Shown: positions 1 through 8,753, numbered from the stretch's first letter. The stretch: DNA of 64,000 bases from Sphingobacterium sp. BN32 (GCF_030503615.1 NZ_CP129963.1:186001-250000); one strand, 5' to 3'. The notes: generated by a model not told the origin, from the sequence alone. Program-made: numbers and translations.

Positions 1-1
1 C

Positions 2-259
2 GGGACGATGGAAGAGCTATTCGAAATGATTACCTGGGCCCAGTTAGGATTACATAAGAAACCTGTGGGTATTCTGAATGTGGATGGCTTCTATGACCAC
101 CTGATTCAATTTATACAGCAAATGGTCGATACAGGTTTGCTGAAGGAAGAAAACCAAAAGATGCTTCAGTATGCTGACATTATCGATGACTTGATCGATT
201 TGATGGAGCAGTATGAAGCACCTCCGGTACCTAAATGGTTAAATATTGAAAGATCTTAA
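2..259 (+). CDS. LOG family protein (TIGR00730-like), 3' part only
   Basis: The gene begins before the window. The first codons read G-T-M-E-E, the end of the PGGxGTxxE motif that binds the nucleotide in LOG-type Rossmann proteins (cytokinin riboside 5'-monophosphate phosphoribohydrolases and the bacterial YvdD group). The following MITWAQLGLHKKPVGILNVDG and the closing helices also fit that family. The product would be a cytoplasmic enzyme that removes ribose 5-phosphate from a purine nucleotide. The true substrate in Bacteroidota is not settled. The first ATG (position 8) lies inside the motif, so it cannot be the real start. Confidence 0.8.
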   Translation, partial: GTMEELFEMITWAQLGLHKKPVGILNVDGFYDHLIQFIQQMVDTGLLKEENQKMLQYADIIDDLIDLMEQYEAPPVPKWLNIERS

Positions 260-275
260 GCGCTAAAAAGCGCTG

Positions 276-1679
276 TTATTTAAATGGGAAGTAAGCCTTC
301 GCATTATAATAGCAAATATCCTGAACGATTTTGCCTATCCATTCCATGTCGTGCGGTAATTCGCCTTTTACAATATCCTCAGCGAAGATATCACAAAGGA
401 TTCGACGGAAATACTCATGCCGAGGGAAGGATAGGAAACTTCTGGAGTCAGTTAACATTCCGACAAATCGGCTAATTAATCCGATATTCGATAGTGCAGT
501 GATCTGACGTGTCATCCCATCTTTTTGGTCGTTGTACCACCACCCCGAACCAAACTGCATCTTTCCGATGGTCTTTCCATCATTAAAGTTTCCGCCCATA
601 GCTGCAAACAGCTCATTGTCCATCGGGTTCAAATTGTAGAGTATGGTTTTTCCTAGTGTGTTCTGGCTATCCAGACGATTTAAGAACTTCACCAGTGCTT
701 CCCCTTGTTTATAATCGCCGATGCTATCGTAGCCCGTATCAGCACCCAACGTTTTTATTGCTTTCGCATTGGTATTGCGGAATGCACCCACATGAAACTG
801 CTGCACCCATTCTTTTTCATGATCCCACTCTGCAAACTGCACTAGCATCGCCGATTTGAACTGATTGAACTCCTGTTCGTTCAACTGCTCTTTGCGTCTA
901 ATTTTTGCAAAGATAGTCTTGATGTCAGCTTCCGTGTAGTCATCTGCATATAAATGGCTAAGGCCATGATCGGATACACAGCAACCGTTATCTGCGAAGA
1001 AGTCATGGCGTGCTTTCAGCGCGTCCAGATATTCTTGATAGCTGTTTATTTCCCGATCCGATATCTGCGCTAGTTTATCGATATATTGATTAAAGCTTTC
1101 GATGTTCTCCGGGCTCATGGCTTTATCCGGTCGGAATGCTGGAAACATTTTCAGCTTTTTACCGCTTTTTGCATAAGATTGATGGTATTCTAGGCTATCT
1201 ATAGGATCGTCTGTTGTACAGATCACTTCTACGTTCATCTTATTCAGTAAGCCATCGACAGCGAAGTCTGGCTGCTGCAGCTTTGCGGATGTCGCTTCGT
1301 AGACTTCGTCGGCATTCTTTTCTGTAAGCAGATCATGGATGTCAAAGTATCGCTGTAATTCCAGGTGCGTCCAATGGTAAAGCGGGTTCCTGACAGTGTA
1401 AGGCACAGTTTTCGCCCATGCTCTAAACTTATCTTGATCCGATGCCGTGCCGGTGATAAATTTTTCGTCAATACCATTAGCGCGCATAGCACGCCATTTG
1501 TAATGGTCGCCCTGAAGCCAGATTGCCGTAATATTATCAAATTGCTTATTCGCAGCGACTTGATCGGGAGGAAGATGGTTGTGATAATCGATGATAGGAA
1601 GGTCCTTCGCATATTGATGGTATAACTCTTCTGCTACCTTGCTGTGTAGAAGAAAGTTGTCATCAAGAAATGTTCTCAT
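276..1679 (-). CDS. uxaC: Glucuronate isomerase UxaC
   Basis: A 467-residue protein with the family's normal length and the N-terminal metal-binding signature IDYHNHLPP (about residues 30-38) of the UxaC branch of the amidohydrolase fold. It interconverts D-glucuronate with D-fructuronate and D-galacturonate with D-tagaturonate, the first cytoplasmic step of hexuronate breakdown. The start is an ATG at 1679. It converges on the LOG-family gene with 16 bp between the stop codons. No other uronate gene lies next to it, so it may be a lone remnant of a dispersed pathway or be regulated with distant partners. Confidence 0.93.
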   Translation of the reverse strand: MRTFLDDNFLLHSKVAEELYHQYAKDLPIIDYHNHLPPDQVAANKQFDNITAIWLQGDHYKWRAMRANGIDEKFITGTASDQDKFRAWAKTVPYTVRNPLYHWTHLELQRYFDIHDLLTEKNADEVYEATSAKLQQPDFAVDGLLNKMNVEVICTTDDPIDSLEYHQSYAKSGKKLKMFPAFRPDKAMSPENIESFNQYIDKLAQISDREINSYQEYLDALKARHDFFADNGCCVSDHGLSHLYADDYTEADIKTIFAKIRRKEQLNEQEFNQFKSAMLVQFAEWDHEKEWVQQFHVGAFRNTNAKAIKTLGADTGYDSIGDYKQGEALVKFLNRLDSQNTLGKTILYNLNPMDNELFAAMGGNFNDGKTIGKMQFGSGWWYNDQKDGMTRQITALSNIGLISRFVGMLTDSRSFLSFPRHEYFRRILCDIFAEDIVKGELPHDMEWIGKIVQDICYYNAKAYFPFK

Positions 1680-1809
1680 GTCTAAGGGTTTTGGTTAATG
1701 CCATTGTAAAATGAAATTCAAAATACGGTTTTCTAAAACAAAATGTCTATAAAAGAGGTGTAATTAAGTATATTTATTTTGTAACTTAATAAATATTAAT
1801 GTTTTAACG

Positions 1810-2631
1810 ATGATGAAATACGTACTATCTCTAGCCCTTATCTTCTCTTTATGTACTTCTTTCGGGCAAAAAAAACTTACCCAGTTATGGGAGTCCAAAG
1901 AACAATTACCTGTCCCTGAATCTGTATTATATGTTCCGGAGCGTTCCGAGCTATTCGTAACATTGATTGATGGCGATGGTTCTACAGCCGATGGAAAAGG
2001 CGGTGTGGCCATTCTTAATTTAGACGGAACGATGAAGAATGCAACCTGGATCGAAGGATTAAATGCACCTAAAGGAATGGCACTGTATAGAGATCAACTC
2101 TATATTGCCGATATTAATGAAGTTGTTGTCGTCGATATCATTACAGGGAATGTTATCAATCAGATCAAGATTCCCGAATCAAAATTCTTAAACGACGTAA
2201 CGGTAGATCGCGCAGGTAAAGTCTATATCTCCGACACGCGCGATGGAAAGATCTATCAACTACATAACAATCGTCCGTCCCTATTTATGAGCAATGTCCC
2301 TAATGTAAATGGCCTACGTGTTATCGATGGAAGCCTATATGCGATGGCAGGTCCGGAGCTTTGGAAAATAGACAGCAAAGCAAATAAAACAGTTATAGCG
2401 AAGGGTTTGAAACTAGGAGGAGATGGTCTGGAGCCGGTTGGCGATGGAAGCTTCTTAGTGACGTGCTGGGGAGGTTTGATCTATCACATCACTGCGCAAG
2501 GGCAAGTAACGGAACTATTGGATGTACAAGGGAAGATGAATACCGCCGATCTTGGTTATAACCCAAAGGATAGGATCTTATATGTCCCTACCTTCAATAG
2601 TAATTCAGTTGTTGCCTATAAATTAGACTAA
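1810..2631 (+). CDS. Secreted SMP-30/gluconolactonase-like beta-propeller protein
   Basis: The first 20 residues form a signal peptide (hydrophobic run ending SFGQ). The rest has repeated propeller blades such as LNAPKGMALYRDQLYIADI, FLNDVTVDRAGKVYISDTRD and NVNGLRVIDGSLYAMAG. These match the SMP-30/LRE/NHL-like six-bladed fold, whose members hydrolyse lactones or only bind ligands. The metal-binding residues cannot be confirmed by eye, so enzymatic activity is uncertain. ATG codons at 1810 and 1813 are both possible starts. A strong bidirectional hairpin at 2651-2689 follows and separates it from the convergent thioredoxin-like gene. Confidence 0.75.
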   Translation: MMKYVLSLALIFSLCTSFGQKKLTQLWESKEQLPVPESVLYVPERSELFVTLIDGDGSTADGKGGVAILNLDGTMKNATWIEGLNAPKGMALYRDQLYIADINEVVVVDIITGNVINQIKIPESKFLNDVTVDRAGKVYISDTRDGKIYQLHNNRPSLFMSNVPNVNGLRVIDGSLYAMAGPELWKIDSKANKTVIAKGLKLGGDGLEPVGDGSFLVTCWGGLIYHITAQGQVTELLDVQGKMNTADLGYNPKDRILYVPTFNSNSVVAYKLD

Positions 2632-2650
2632 ACAGGCAAATACCAAATAA

Positions 2651-2695
2651 AAAGCCGATGCTTATGTTTAATCAAACAGCATCGGCTTTTCTATT
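2651..2695. terminator. Bidirectional intrinsic terminator
   Basis: AAAGCCGATGCT (2651-2662) pairs perfectly with AGCATCGGCTTT (2678-2689), with T-rich sequence on the + side and A-rich sequence on the other. It lies between the convergent genes ending at 2631 and 2711. Confidence 0.85.
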
Positions 2696-2710
2696 TTTTG
2701 TATTTAACGC

Positions 2711-3376
2711 CTATTTCAATACCTCACGAAGCTTTGCGTTCAATGCGTCGCCATGCAAGTTTTTAGCGATAATGATTCCATTCGGATCAATCAGGATGTT
2801 TTGAGGAATAGCTTTCACACCATACGTCTGGCCGGCAGAGTTATTCCATCCTTGCAGGTCTGACACATGTTTCCAGGTCAGCTTATCATCTTTGATTGCC
2901 TTGTCCCAATTCGCAAACTCCTTATCAAAGGATACCCCTAAGATTTCGAAGTTCTTATCTTTAAATTCCGCATAAGTCTTTACGAGCCTAGGGTTTTCTT
3001 CGCGGCAAGGCGGGCACCAAGACGCCCAAAAATCCACCAAAACATACTTGCCCTTTAAATCTGAAAGGGCATAAGGTTCGCCCGCAAGATTTAATTGCGT
3101 AATGCTAGGTGCTTTCTTGCCCACTTGCGTGTTCTTCAAGGCATCTAAATAACGCTCAAATAATTTCCCGGAGTTGCTTTTGCGAACTTTCTTGTCCAGC
3201 TTTTTGAATAATCCTTGAAGTTCTTTATAATCAGGATCATAGACACCAATGCGCTGTAAAGTCTGCAAGGTCTGCACATCCTTCGGGTTTGCTTTCACTG
3301 TCGCGATAAGCTCTTCCTTGGTCTGTGCGAATAGCAAAGTCGGTACAAACGCCAATATGAATAGTAATTTTTTCAT
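2711..3376 (-). CDS. TlpA-like periplasmic thioredoxin-fold oxidoreductase
   Basis: A 221-residue exported protein: signal peptide MKKLLFILAFVPTLLFAQ, a short helical region (about 20-75), then a thioredoxin-like domain with the redox motif WASWCPPC near residue 115. The cis-Pro loop reads AIPQNILIDPNG. TlpA/ResA-type proteins reduce or rearrange disulfides in exported proteins or support cytochrome c maturation; which role applies here is unknown. It resembles the C-terminal domain of the 378-residue protein at 49393-50529, sharing AIKDDKL, HVSDL and IPQN-LIDP, so the two are paralogues. A TATATTTG box lies upstream at 3396-3403. Confidence 0.85.
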   Translation of the reverse strand: MKKLLFILAFVPTLLFAQTKEELIATVKANPKDVQTLQTLQRIGVYDPDYKELQGLFKKLDKKVRKSNSGKLFERYLDALKNTQVGKKAPSITQLNLAGEPYALSDLKGKYVLVDFWASWCPPCREENPRLVKTYAEFKDKNFEILGVSFDKEFANWDKAIKDDKLTWKHVSDLQGWNNSAGQTYGVKAIPQNILIDPNGIIIAKNLHGDALNAKLREVLK

Positions 3377-3395
3377 CCTAAAACTGTTTTATGCT

Positions 3396-3403
3396 CAAAT
3401 ATA
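3396..3403 (-). promoter_or_regulatory. Putative -7 box TATATTTG for the TlpA-like gene
   Basis: On the minus strand the sequence reads TATATTTG, matching the Bacteroidota TAnnTTTG -7 element, about 20 bp before the ATG at 3376. A good -33 element was not identified. Confidence 0.45.
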
Positions 3404-3605
3404 AGGATATGCTACTAAGTTGATAGAATATGCATTGTCAAAAAAACTTAAACTTTGATGCGTAGAGCCTAACGAACTTATTCAAAGGCGCCATTTTTTA
3501 GCTGTACATTATGACTTTTACAATTGAGGAACTTTGACCTACGGAGAAATTTCAAATTTGTGCAAAAGAAATTGCAAATTTTACGCTAACAGCCCAATTT
3601 ATTAG

Positions 3606-3613
3606 TAAATTTG
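3606..3613 (+). promoter_or_regulatory. Putative -7 box TAAATTTG for the NagB/PIG-L gene
   Basis: TAAATTTG matches TAnnTTTG and lies 28 nt before the ATG at 3642. The rest of the 3377-3641 spacer shows no other clear feature. Confidence 0.45.
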
Positions 3614-3641
3614 TTACTCACTAAGGTATTTTTCAATTTAA

Positions 3642-5561
3642 ATGGCAAGATTAAATTTATTAGAGGAAACCCGTTTTGAGAAAGTGCCGGTCTCGGTATA
3701 CCCCTCTCAAGATGAAGCTTCTATCCAAGTTGCTCAACGCATTGCCGCTATCATCCTTGATAAGCAGGCAAAAGGGGAAAAGGCCGTACTCGGACTAGCT
3801 ACCGGTGCGACGCCTGTTAAAGTCTACAAAGAGCTTGTACGCTTGCACAAAGAAGAAGGTTTAAGTTTTCAGAACGTAGTAACATTCAATTTGGATGAAT
3901 ACTACCCTATGCTTCCTAATGCTGAGCAAAGCTATGTGGCTTTCATGAAAAAACAATTGTTCGATCATATTGATATCCCTGAGGAGAACATCAATATCCC
4001 TGATGGAACATTAGCGCCAGAAGATGTACAGGCTTACTGTATAGCTTACGAACAAAAAATCTCTAGCTTCGGAGGATTGGATATCCAAATCTTAGGTATT
4101 GGTCGTACAGGCCACATTGGTTTCAATGAACCTGGTTCTGCTCCTAACTCTGGTACTCGCTTGGTAACCTTAGATGACCTTACTAGAAGAGACGCTTCTC
4201 GCGACTTCGGTGGTAAGGAAAATGTACCAACAAAAGCGATTACAATGGGTGTGGGCACTATCTTCAAAGCAAAAGAGATTGTGTTAATGGCATGGAATGA
4301 GAAGAAAGCTGAAATTGTTAAGAAAGCAGTAGAAGGCGAAATCTCTTCAGATATTCCAGCAACTTACCTGCAGATGTCGGATAATGTAGAGTTTGTTTTA
4401 GATACAGACGCTGCATCCGCATTAACGCGTTTTAACCTTCCTTGGTTAGCACATGACGTGGTATGGGAAGACAAATTAGTTAAGAAAGCAGTCGTATGGT
4501 TGTCTCTTCACCTGAAGAAAGCAATCTTGAAGCTTACTGATGATGATTACAATAACTACGGTATGGCTCAGTTAATTACCGAGCAAGGCCCAGCTTACAG
4601 TATCAACATCCGTATTTTCAACGAGTTACAGCGCACCATTACAGGATGGCCAGGCGGTAAACCAAATGTGGACGACTCAAACCGCCCAGAACGTGCAGAG
4701 CCAGCGAAAAAGAACGTTATCCTATTCTCACCACACCCTGATGATGACGTGATCTCTATGGGGGGTACTTTCATCCGTTTAGCAGATCAAGGCCATAATG
4801 TACATGTGGCTTATCAAACATCTGGAAATACTGCGGTATGGGATGATGACGTATTACGTTATTTAGAGTTCGTTCAGGACTTCGCTGTAGCAATCGATGA
4901 CGATAATGGCGTAACAACCAATATCTATAACGAAGCACGCGAGTTCTTCAAGATTAAAAAACCAAATCAGGTAGATCCAGAAATTATCCGTACGATCAAA
5001 GGCTTAATCCGTAAGGGTGAAGCGATCGCAGGAGCACGCTTTGTAGGAGTACCGGATGAAAATATTCACTTCCAGAACTTACCGTTCTACGATCGTGGCA
5101 AATTCTCGAAGGAAGTTTCTTACGAAGATGATATCCAACAAACCATGGAGTTATTGCGCCAAGTTAAACCTCATCAGATCTTCGCTGCAGGTGACTTTGC
5201 CGATCCACACGGAACACACAAAGTATGTTTCGATATCATATTGGCAGCAATCTTACGCCTTCGCGAAACCGACGAATGGACAAAAGACTGCTGGTTATGG
5301 TTGTACCGTGGAGCATGGCACGAATACCCAATCCACGAGATCGAAATGGCGGTTCCACTATCTCCACAAGAGGTGAAACGCAAGCGCCTAGCCATCTTCA
5401 AACACCAGTCGCAAAAAGACCTTCCAGTATTCCCTGGAGATGATCCAAGAGAGTTCTGGGTGCGCGCTGAAGACCGTACTAGCGAAACAGCAGGCCTATA
5501 CCATGACCTGGGTTTAGCAAACTACGAAGCTATCGAAGCTTTTGTGAGATGGAAATTTTAG
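3642..5561 (+). CDS. Glucosamine-6-phosphate deaminase fused to a PIG-L/LmbE deacetylase-like domain
   Basis: A 639-residue two-domain protein. Residues 1 to about 265 are NagB-like: the GLATGATP phosphate loop, NLDEYY with Asp85/Glu86, and GIGRTGHIGFNEPGS with His158 and Glu163. The position equal to E. coli NagB Asp141 is Thr156. Residues from about 355 onward are PIG-L/LmbE-like, with SPHPDDDVISMGG (His365, Asp367, Asp368) and a distal DPHGTH, the expected zinc ligands. The first domain should turn glucosamine-6-phosphate into fructose-6-phosphate and ammonia. The second has an apparently intact deacetylase site of unknown substrate; an N-acetylated amino sugar is an attractive guess. The TAG stop directly abuts a heptad repeat array. 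Confidence 0.9.
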   Translation: MARLNLLEETRFEKVPVSVYPSQDEASIQVAQRIAAIILDKQAKGEKAVLGLATGATPVKVYKELVRLHKEEGLSFQNVVTFNLDEYYPMLPNAEQSYVAFMKKQLFDHIDIPEENINIPDGTLAPEDVQAYCIAYEQKISSFGGLDIQILGIGRTGHIGFNEPGSAPNSGTRLVTLDDLTRRDASRDFGGKENVPTKAITMGVGTIFKAKEIVLMAWNEKKAEIVKKAVEGEISSDIPATYLQMSDNVEFVLDTDAASALTRFNLPWLAHDVVWEDKLVKKAVVWLSLHLKKAILKLTDDDYNNYGMAQLITEQGPAYSINIRIFNELQRTITGWPGGKPNVDDSNRPERAEPAKKNVILFSPHPDDDVISMGGTFIRLADQGHNVHVAYQTSGNTAVWDDDVLRYLEFVQDFAVAIDDDNGVTTNIYNEAREFFKIKKPNQVDPEIIRTIKGLIRKGEAIAGARFVGVPDENIHFQNLPFYDRGKFSKEVSYEDDIQQTMELLRQVKPHQIFAAGDFADPHGTHKVCFDIILAAILRLRETDEWTKDCWLWLYRGAWHEYPIHEIEMAVPLSPQEVKRKRLAIFKHQSQKDLPVFPGDDPREFWVRAEDRTSETAGLYHDLGLANYEAIEAFVRWKF

Positions 5562-5626
5562 GCTAGTAGTTAGTATTTAGTAGTTAGTATTTAGACCTAT
5601 GGTCGAAGAGAAAGCTCGAATATATT

Positions 5627-5660
5627 AAAAGGGATACCAGAAATGGTATCCCTTTTTTTT
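5627..5660 (+). terminator. Intrinsic terminator after the NagB/PIG-L gene
   Basis: AAAAGGGATACCA, loop GAAA, TGGTATCCCTTTT, followed by a run of T. A near-perfect stem of 13 bp. Confidence 0.9.
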
Positions 5661-5721
5661 TAGATTTTAAATATTAGAATAGATTTTAGATATCAGATTT
5701 TAGACTGTATAGTTTAATAGA

Positions 5722-5756
5722 TTGGTTGGTTGGTTGGTTGGTTGGTTGGTTGGTTG
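5722..5756. repeat. TTGG tetranucleotide microsatellite, 8.75 copies
   Basis: Eight uninterrupted TTGG units plus TTG. It lies near the middle of repeat block 1 and 540 bp upstream of the TonB receptor start, too far to act on that promoter's spacing. It is a likely slippage site between strains. Confidence 0.95.
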
Positions 5757-5766
5757 ATTTTGTTTT

Positions 5767-5843
5767 GAACCAAGAAAGGAAGGATGCAAGGATAAATTGG
5801 ATCATGGTCATCTTTTAATCCTTCCTTTCCTGGTTCAAGACAA
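5767..5843. repeat. GAACCA(A/G)GAAAGGAAGGAT inverted element, compact copy
   Basis: TTGAACCAAGAAAGGAAGGAT at the left is the reverse complement of ATCCTTCCTTTCCTGGTTCAA at the right except for one base, giving a 77-bp stem-loop. Related arms recur at 8836, 31451/31602 and 44971. Confidence 0.8.
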
Positions 5844-6075
5844 CCTTCCTGTTAAGACGAAAGGTTCAAGACAAAACATCCTGAAAATCCTTTTATCCTT
5901 TTTTTCCTGGTTCAAGACAACCTTCCTGTTAAGACGAAAGGTTCAAGACAAAACATCCTGAAAATCCTTTTATCCTTCCTTTCCTGGTTCAAGACAACCT
6001 TCCTGTTAAGACGAAAGGTTCAAGACAAAACATCCTGAAAATCCTTTTACCCTTTTTTTCCTGGTTCAAGACAAG
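5829..6075. repeat. 77-bp tandem repeat, three full copies plus a partial one
   Basis: The motif CCTGGTTCAAGACAACCTTC begins at 5829, 5906 and 5983, and its first part again at 6060, an exact 77-bp period. Units differ by only a few bases (for example TTTATCCTTCC versus TTTATCCTTTT). The unit includes the right arm of the GAACCAGG inverted element, so the array appears to have grown from it. No open frame is conserved across it. Confidence 0.92.
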
Positions 6076-6258
6076 CGCTAAAACAAACTATACAACCGCC
6101 ATACTCTAATATCTATTGTCTTATTTCTCAAATCTATAACAGCCATAGGTCTAAATACTAAATACTAACTACTAACTACTAACTACTATATACTAGATTA
6201 TTTTCCGATTATTAAAGTTTTTAGCCGAATGTTTATTTTTTCTGAAATAACCAGGAAT

Positions 6259-6266
6259 TACATTTG
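6259..6266 (+). promoter_or_regulatory. Putative -7 box TACATTTG for the TonB receptor
   Basis: TACATTTG matches TAnnTTTG, 29 nt before the ATG at 6296. It overlaps the left arm of the inverted repeat at 6262-6291, so a protein bound there would block it. Confidence 0.5.
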
Positions 6267-6291
6267 TACTTTATTTAGATTTAGTACAAAT
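6262..6291 (+). promoter_or_regulatory. 9-bp inverted repeat overlapping promoter and leader
   Basis: ATTTGTACT (6262-6270) and AGTACAAAT (6283-6291) are perfect reverse complements with 12 nt between them. Inside lies TTTAGATTTAGTACAAA (6274-6290), a degenerate version of the TTTAGA-N5-TCTAAA palindromes found at 10150 and 10182. It could be an operator or a 5' leader hairpin that ends 4 nt before the start codon. Confidence 0.55.
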
Positions 6292-6295
6292 AAAG

Positions 6296-8713
6296 ATGAG
6301 AATTGCTAAAATATTAACCTTACTATTCACAATATCTGCTGGAACGACCGTGATGGCGCAGACCACTGTTAAAGGGAAAGTTGTCAATCCGAAGGGTAAG
6401 GGCTTATCTGAAGTTAATATTTCCTCGAATGGATATGCTGCCAAAACGAACGGCAGTGGTCATTTTGAACTATACATCGGGCATCCGGGCGAATTCGTAC
6501 TGGTTGTGAGTGCGGTAGGCTATGAATCTCGGAATATACAGGTGCAGCCGGATGGCGTCGAAACTAGAATTGCAGAACTGGTATTGAATGATAACCATAA
6601 TAACATTGACAGCGTTGATGTGGTGGGTTATCACACCGTGAACGACAAGAAGCTTGCAGTGGGCAAGGGTGGTATATTGGTGCGCGATCTACCGCAGTCA
6701 GTACAGATTATCAATGCGCAGGTTATTCGCGATCAGCAGGTTAACCGATTGAGTGATGTATTGAAAAATGCGAATGGCGTAGCATTGGGAGCTAATCGGG
6801 GTGGCGTAAATGAAAATTTTTATGCCCGAGGCTATAGCTTGGGATCCAACAATATCTTTAAGAATGGTGCTAGAACCAACAACGGTGGGTCGATCGAAGC
6901 AAGTACGTTAGAATCTGTTGAAATTCTGAAGGGTACAGCCGCTTTATTATATGGAGGCGTATCGGGTGGTGCTGTCCTTAACTTGGTCACCAAAAAGCCT
7001 AAGTTTGAGCAGGGCGGCGAAGTTTCTATGCGTGTCGGAAGCTTCAATCAATATAAACCGATCGTTGATGTGTATGGACCGATAAGTGATCGATTAGCAT
7101 TCCGAATTGTTGGAACAGGTGAATACGCGGAGAGCTATAGAGATAATGTCGAAAGCAAACGTTTCTATATCAATCCGTCTTTATTGTACAAAATCTCAGA
7201 GAAATCAACATTGAATGCCATGTTCGATTATTTAAAGAGCGACTTTACTCCGGACTTCGGAATTGGATCAGTCGACGGGAAAATCGATCAGCGCGTGGGA
7301 AGAAATACGTACCTAAATACCGAATGGGCATACAATAAGACGAATTCCAGCAATGGACAGTTGGCTTTTTCGCATGACTTCTCCAGCAACTGGAAACTGG
7401 ACTTAAGCGCTAGCTACCAACAGTATAACAGAGACTACTTCGGCGCAGAAAGAATACAAGCGAAAGCGGACGGGACCATCCCACGTGCTTTAAACCGAAC
7501 GGAATCAGAAGAATTAACCTTTAACCAACAGGCTAACTTAATGGGGACAGTGTATACCGGTACGATTAAACATCAGGTCTTGGTTGGTGCAGATTTCGAT
7601 CAGTCAAATACCAAAAACTATGCGTTGAATATCTATGCCGGTGCGGATCCTTTAAAGCCATCCAGCGCCTACGATGAAATCAACGTTTTTGAAAAAGATT
7701 CCTATAAATCAAGAACTGACATCCCAAATACCGATCTGAAAACAAGGACAGCAACGAATGTCTATCGCTATGGCGTATTCGCTCAGGACTTGGTAAGCCT
7801 GACAGACAAGTTCAAAGTTTTAGTAGGCCTTCGCTATACGGAACAGAATAATAAACAAGCAGCGGGTTATGACTATGCAAAAGACTCTTCCTATGTGGTA
7901 GAGAATAAAACAAAAGATGGCCAGTTATTAGGCGATAAAAAGGAGCGTGCTTGGTCTCCGAAATTTGCTCTGATCTATCAACCGATTAAATCGACAACCC
8001 TCTTTGTGAGCTATGCCAATAACTTCACCTCAAATTCGGGCTATGATAGCGAGTTTAGACCCATGGGCCCATCCATTATCGACCATTATGAAGCCGGAGT
8101 GAAAAATGAATTATTCGCGGGACGCTTGACAGCAAACCTAACATGGTACCGAATCATCAACGATCGCTTTGCTCAAGCGATTATCGACGAGAGCGGAAAT
8201 GTTCCGGACGCAAACATGAAGGAGTTTACCGGCAAAACTGCATCTGATGGGCTTGACTTGGATATCACAGGTACTATTGTTGACGGCCTGGAGGTCATGG
8301 GTGGATATGCCTACAACTTTATGCGCTATCTCGAGACCAATGATAATGGCAGCGTCGAAGGCGTTCGCCTGGTGGGAACTACAGCCCACACCGGAAATGC
8401 ATCGTTATTTTATACAATTCAAAACGGAGGCGCAAGAGGTCTGAAGTTAGGGTTTTCAACCTACTACACCGGAAAGCGCAACGCAGGTTGGAACAATACT
8501 AAAATCAATGAAAGTAAAGGTGAAGATCGCATTATCCCAATCGATCCATTTACCACATTCGATTTCTCCGCAGGATATACCTACAAAAACTGGAGCATAC
8601 TCGGTAAGATCAGTAATATCAGCAACGAGTTTAACTATTATGTACACGAAAACTACAGTGTGAACCCAATTCCGCCAAGAAGTTTTACGACGACCTTGAG
8701 CTATAAGTTTTAG
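6296..8713 (+). CDS. TonB-dependent siderophore receptor (ferrichrome-receptor type)
   Basis: An 805-residue outer-membrane receptor. Order: signal peptide to MAQ (about 1-22), a carboxypeptidase-regulatory-like beta domain (TTVKGKVVNPKGKGLSEVNIS, about 23-100), a plug domain (LPQSVQIINAQVIRDQQ, ARGYSLG, EILKGTAALLYGGVSGGAVLN, about 125-235), then a 22-strand-type barrel ending in the aromatic TTLSYKF. The plug wording is that of the siderophore class (FhuA/FoxA-like). It imports Fe(III)-siderophore using TonB energy. An AraC regulator and a second receptor follow, suggesting an iron-uptake block. The TAG stop is part of the next heptad array. Confidence 0.9.
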   Translation: MRIAKILTLLFTISAGTTVMAQTTVKGKVVNPKGKGLSEVNISSNGYAAKTNGSGHFELYIGHPGEFVLVVSAVGYESRNIQVQPDGVETRIAELVLNDNHNNIDSVDVVGYHTVNDKKLAVGKGGILVRDLPQSVQIINAQVIRDQQVNRLSDVLKNANGVALGANRGGVNENFYARGYSLGSNNIFKNGARTNNGGSIEASTLESVEILKGTAALLYGGVSGGAVLNLVTKKPKFEQGGEVSMRVGSFNQYKPIVDVYGPISDRLAFRIVGTGEYAESYRDNVESKRFYINPSLLYKISEKSTLNAMFDYLKSDFTPDFGIGSVDGKIDQRVGRNTYLNTEWAYNKTNSSNGQLAFSHDFSSNWKLDLSASYQQYNRDYFGAERIQAKADGTIPRALNRTESEELTFNQQANLMGTVYTGTIKHQVLVGADFDQSNTKNYALNIYAGADPLKPSSAYDEINVFEKDSYKSRTDIPNTDLKTRTATNVYRYGVFAQDLVSLTDKFKVLVGLRYTEQNNKQAAGYDYAKDSSYVVENKTKDGQLLGDKKERAWSPKFALIYQPIKSTTLFVSYANNFTSNSGYDSEFRPMGPSIIDHYEAGVKNELFAGRLTANLTWYRIINDRFAQAIIDESGNVPDANMKEFTGKTASDGLDLDITGTIVDGLEVMGGYAYNFMRYLETNDNGSVEGVRLVGTTAHTGNASLFYTIQNGGARGLKLGFSTYYTGKRNAGWNNTKINESKGEDRIIPIDPFTTFDFSAGYTYKNWSILGKISNISNEFNYYVHENYSVNPIPPRSFTTTLSYKF

Positions 8714-8753
8714 ATTAGATCTTAGAATATAAGATTTTAGATATAAGAGTATG

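Larger units (their letters stand above)
5563..6195. repeat. Heptad-bounded intergenic repeat block 1
   Basis: This spacer of over 700 bp holds no credible gene. Its left edge (5563-5602) is a row of GTAGTTA/GTATTTA heptads ending GACCTATGG. Its right edge (about 6111-6193) is a row of TAATATC-like then TAAATAC/TAACTAC heptads. TTAGTATTTAGACCTATGG (5584-5602) is the perfect reverse complement of 6143-6161. A second, inner pair is TGTATAGTTT (5706-5715) with AAACTATACA (6085-6094). Nested between are a terminator, a second GATTTTA array (about 5662-5705), a TTGG microsatellite, a GAACCAAG hairpin and a 77-bp tandem repeat. Function unknown. Confidence 0.85.

Noticed and set aside
5829..6075. 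77-bp direct repeats considered as a CRISPR-like array
   Set aside because: The units are contiguous and nearly identical, with no unique spacers, and no cas genes are in the window.
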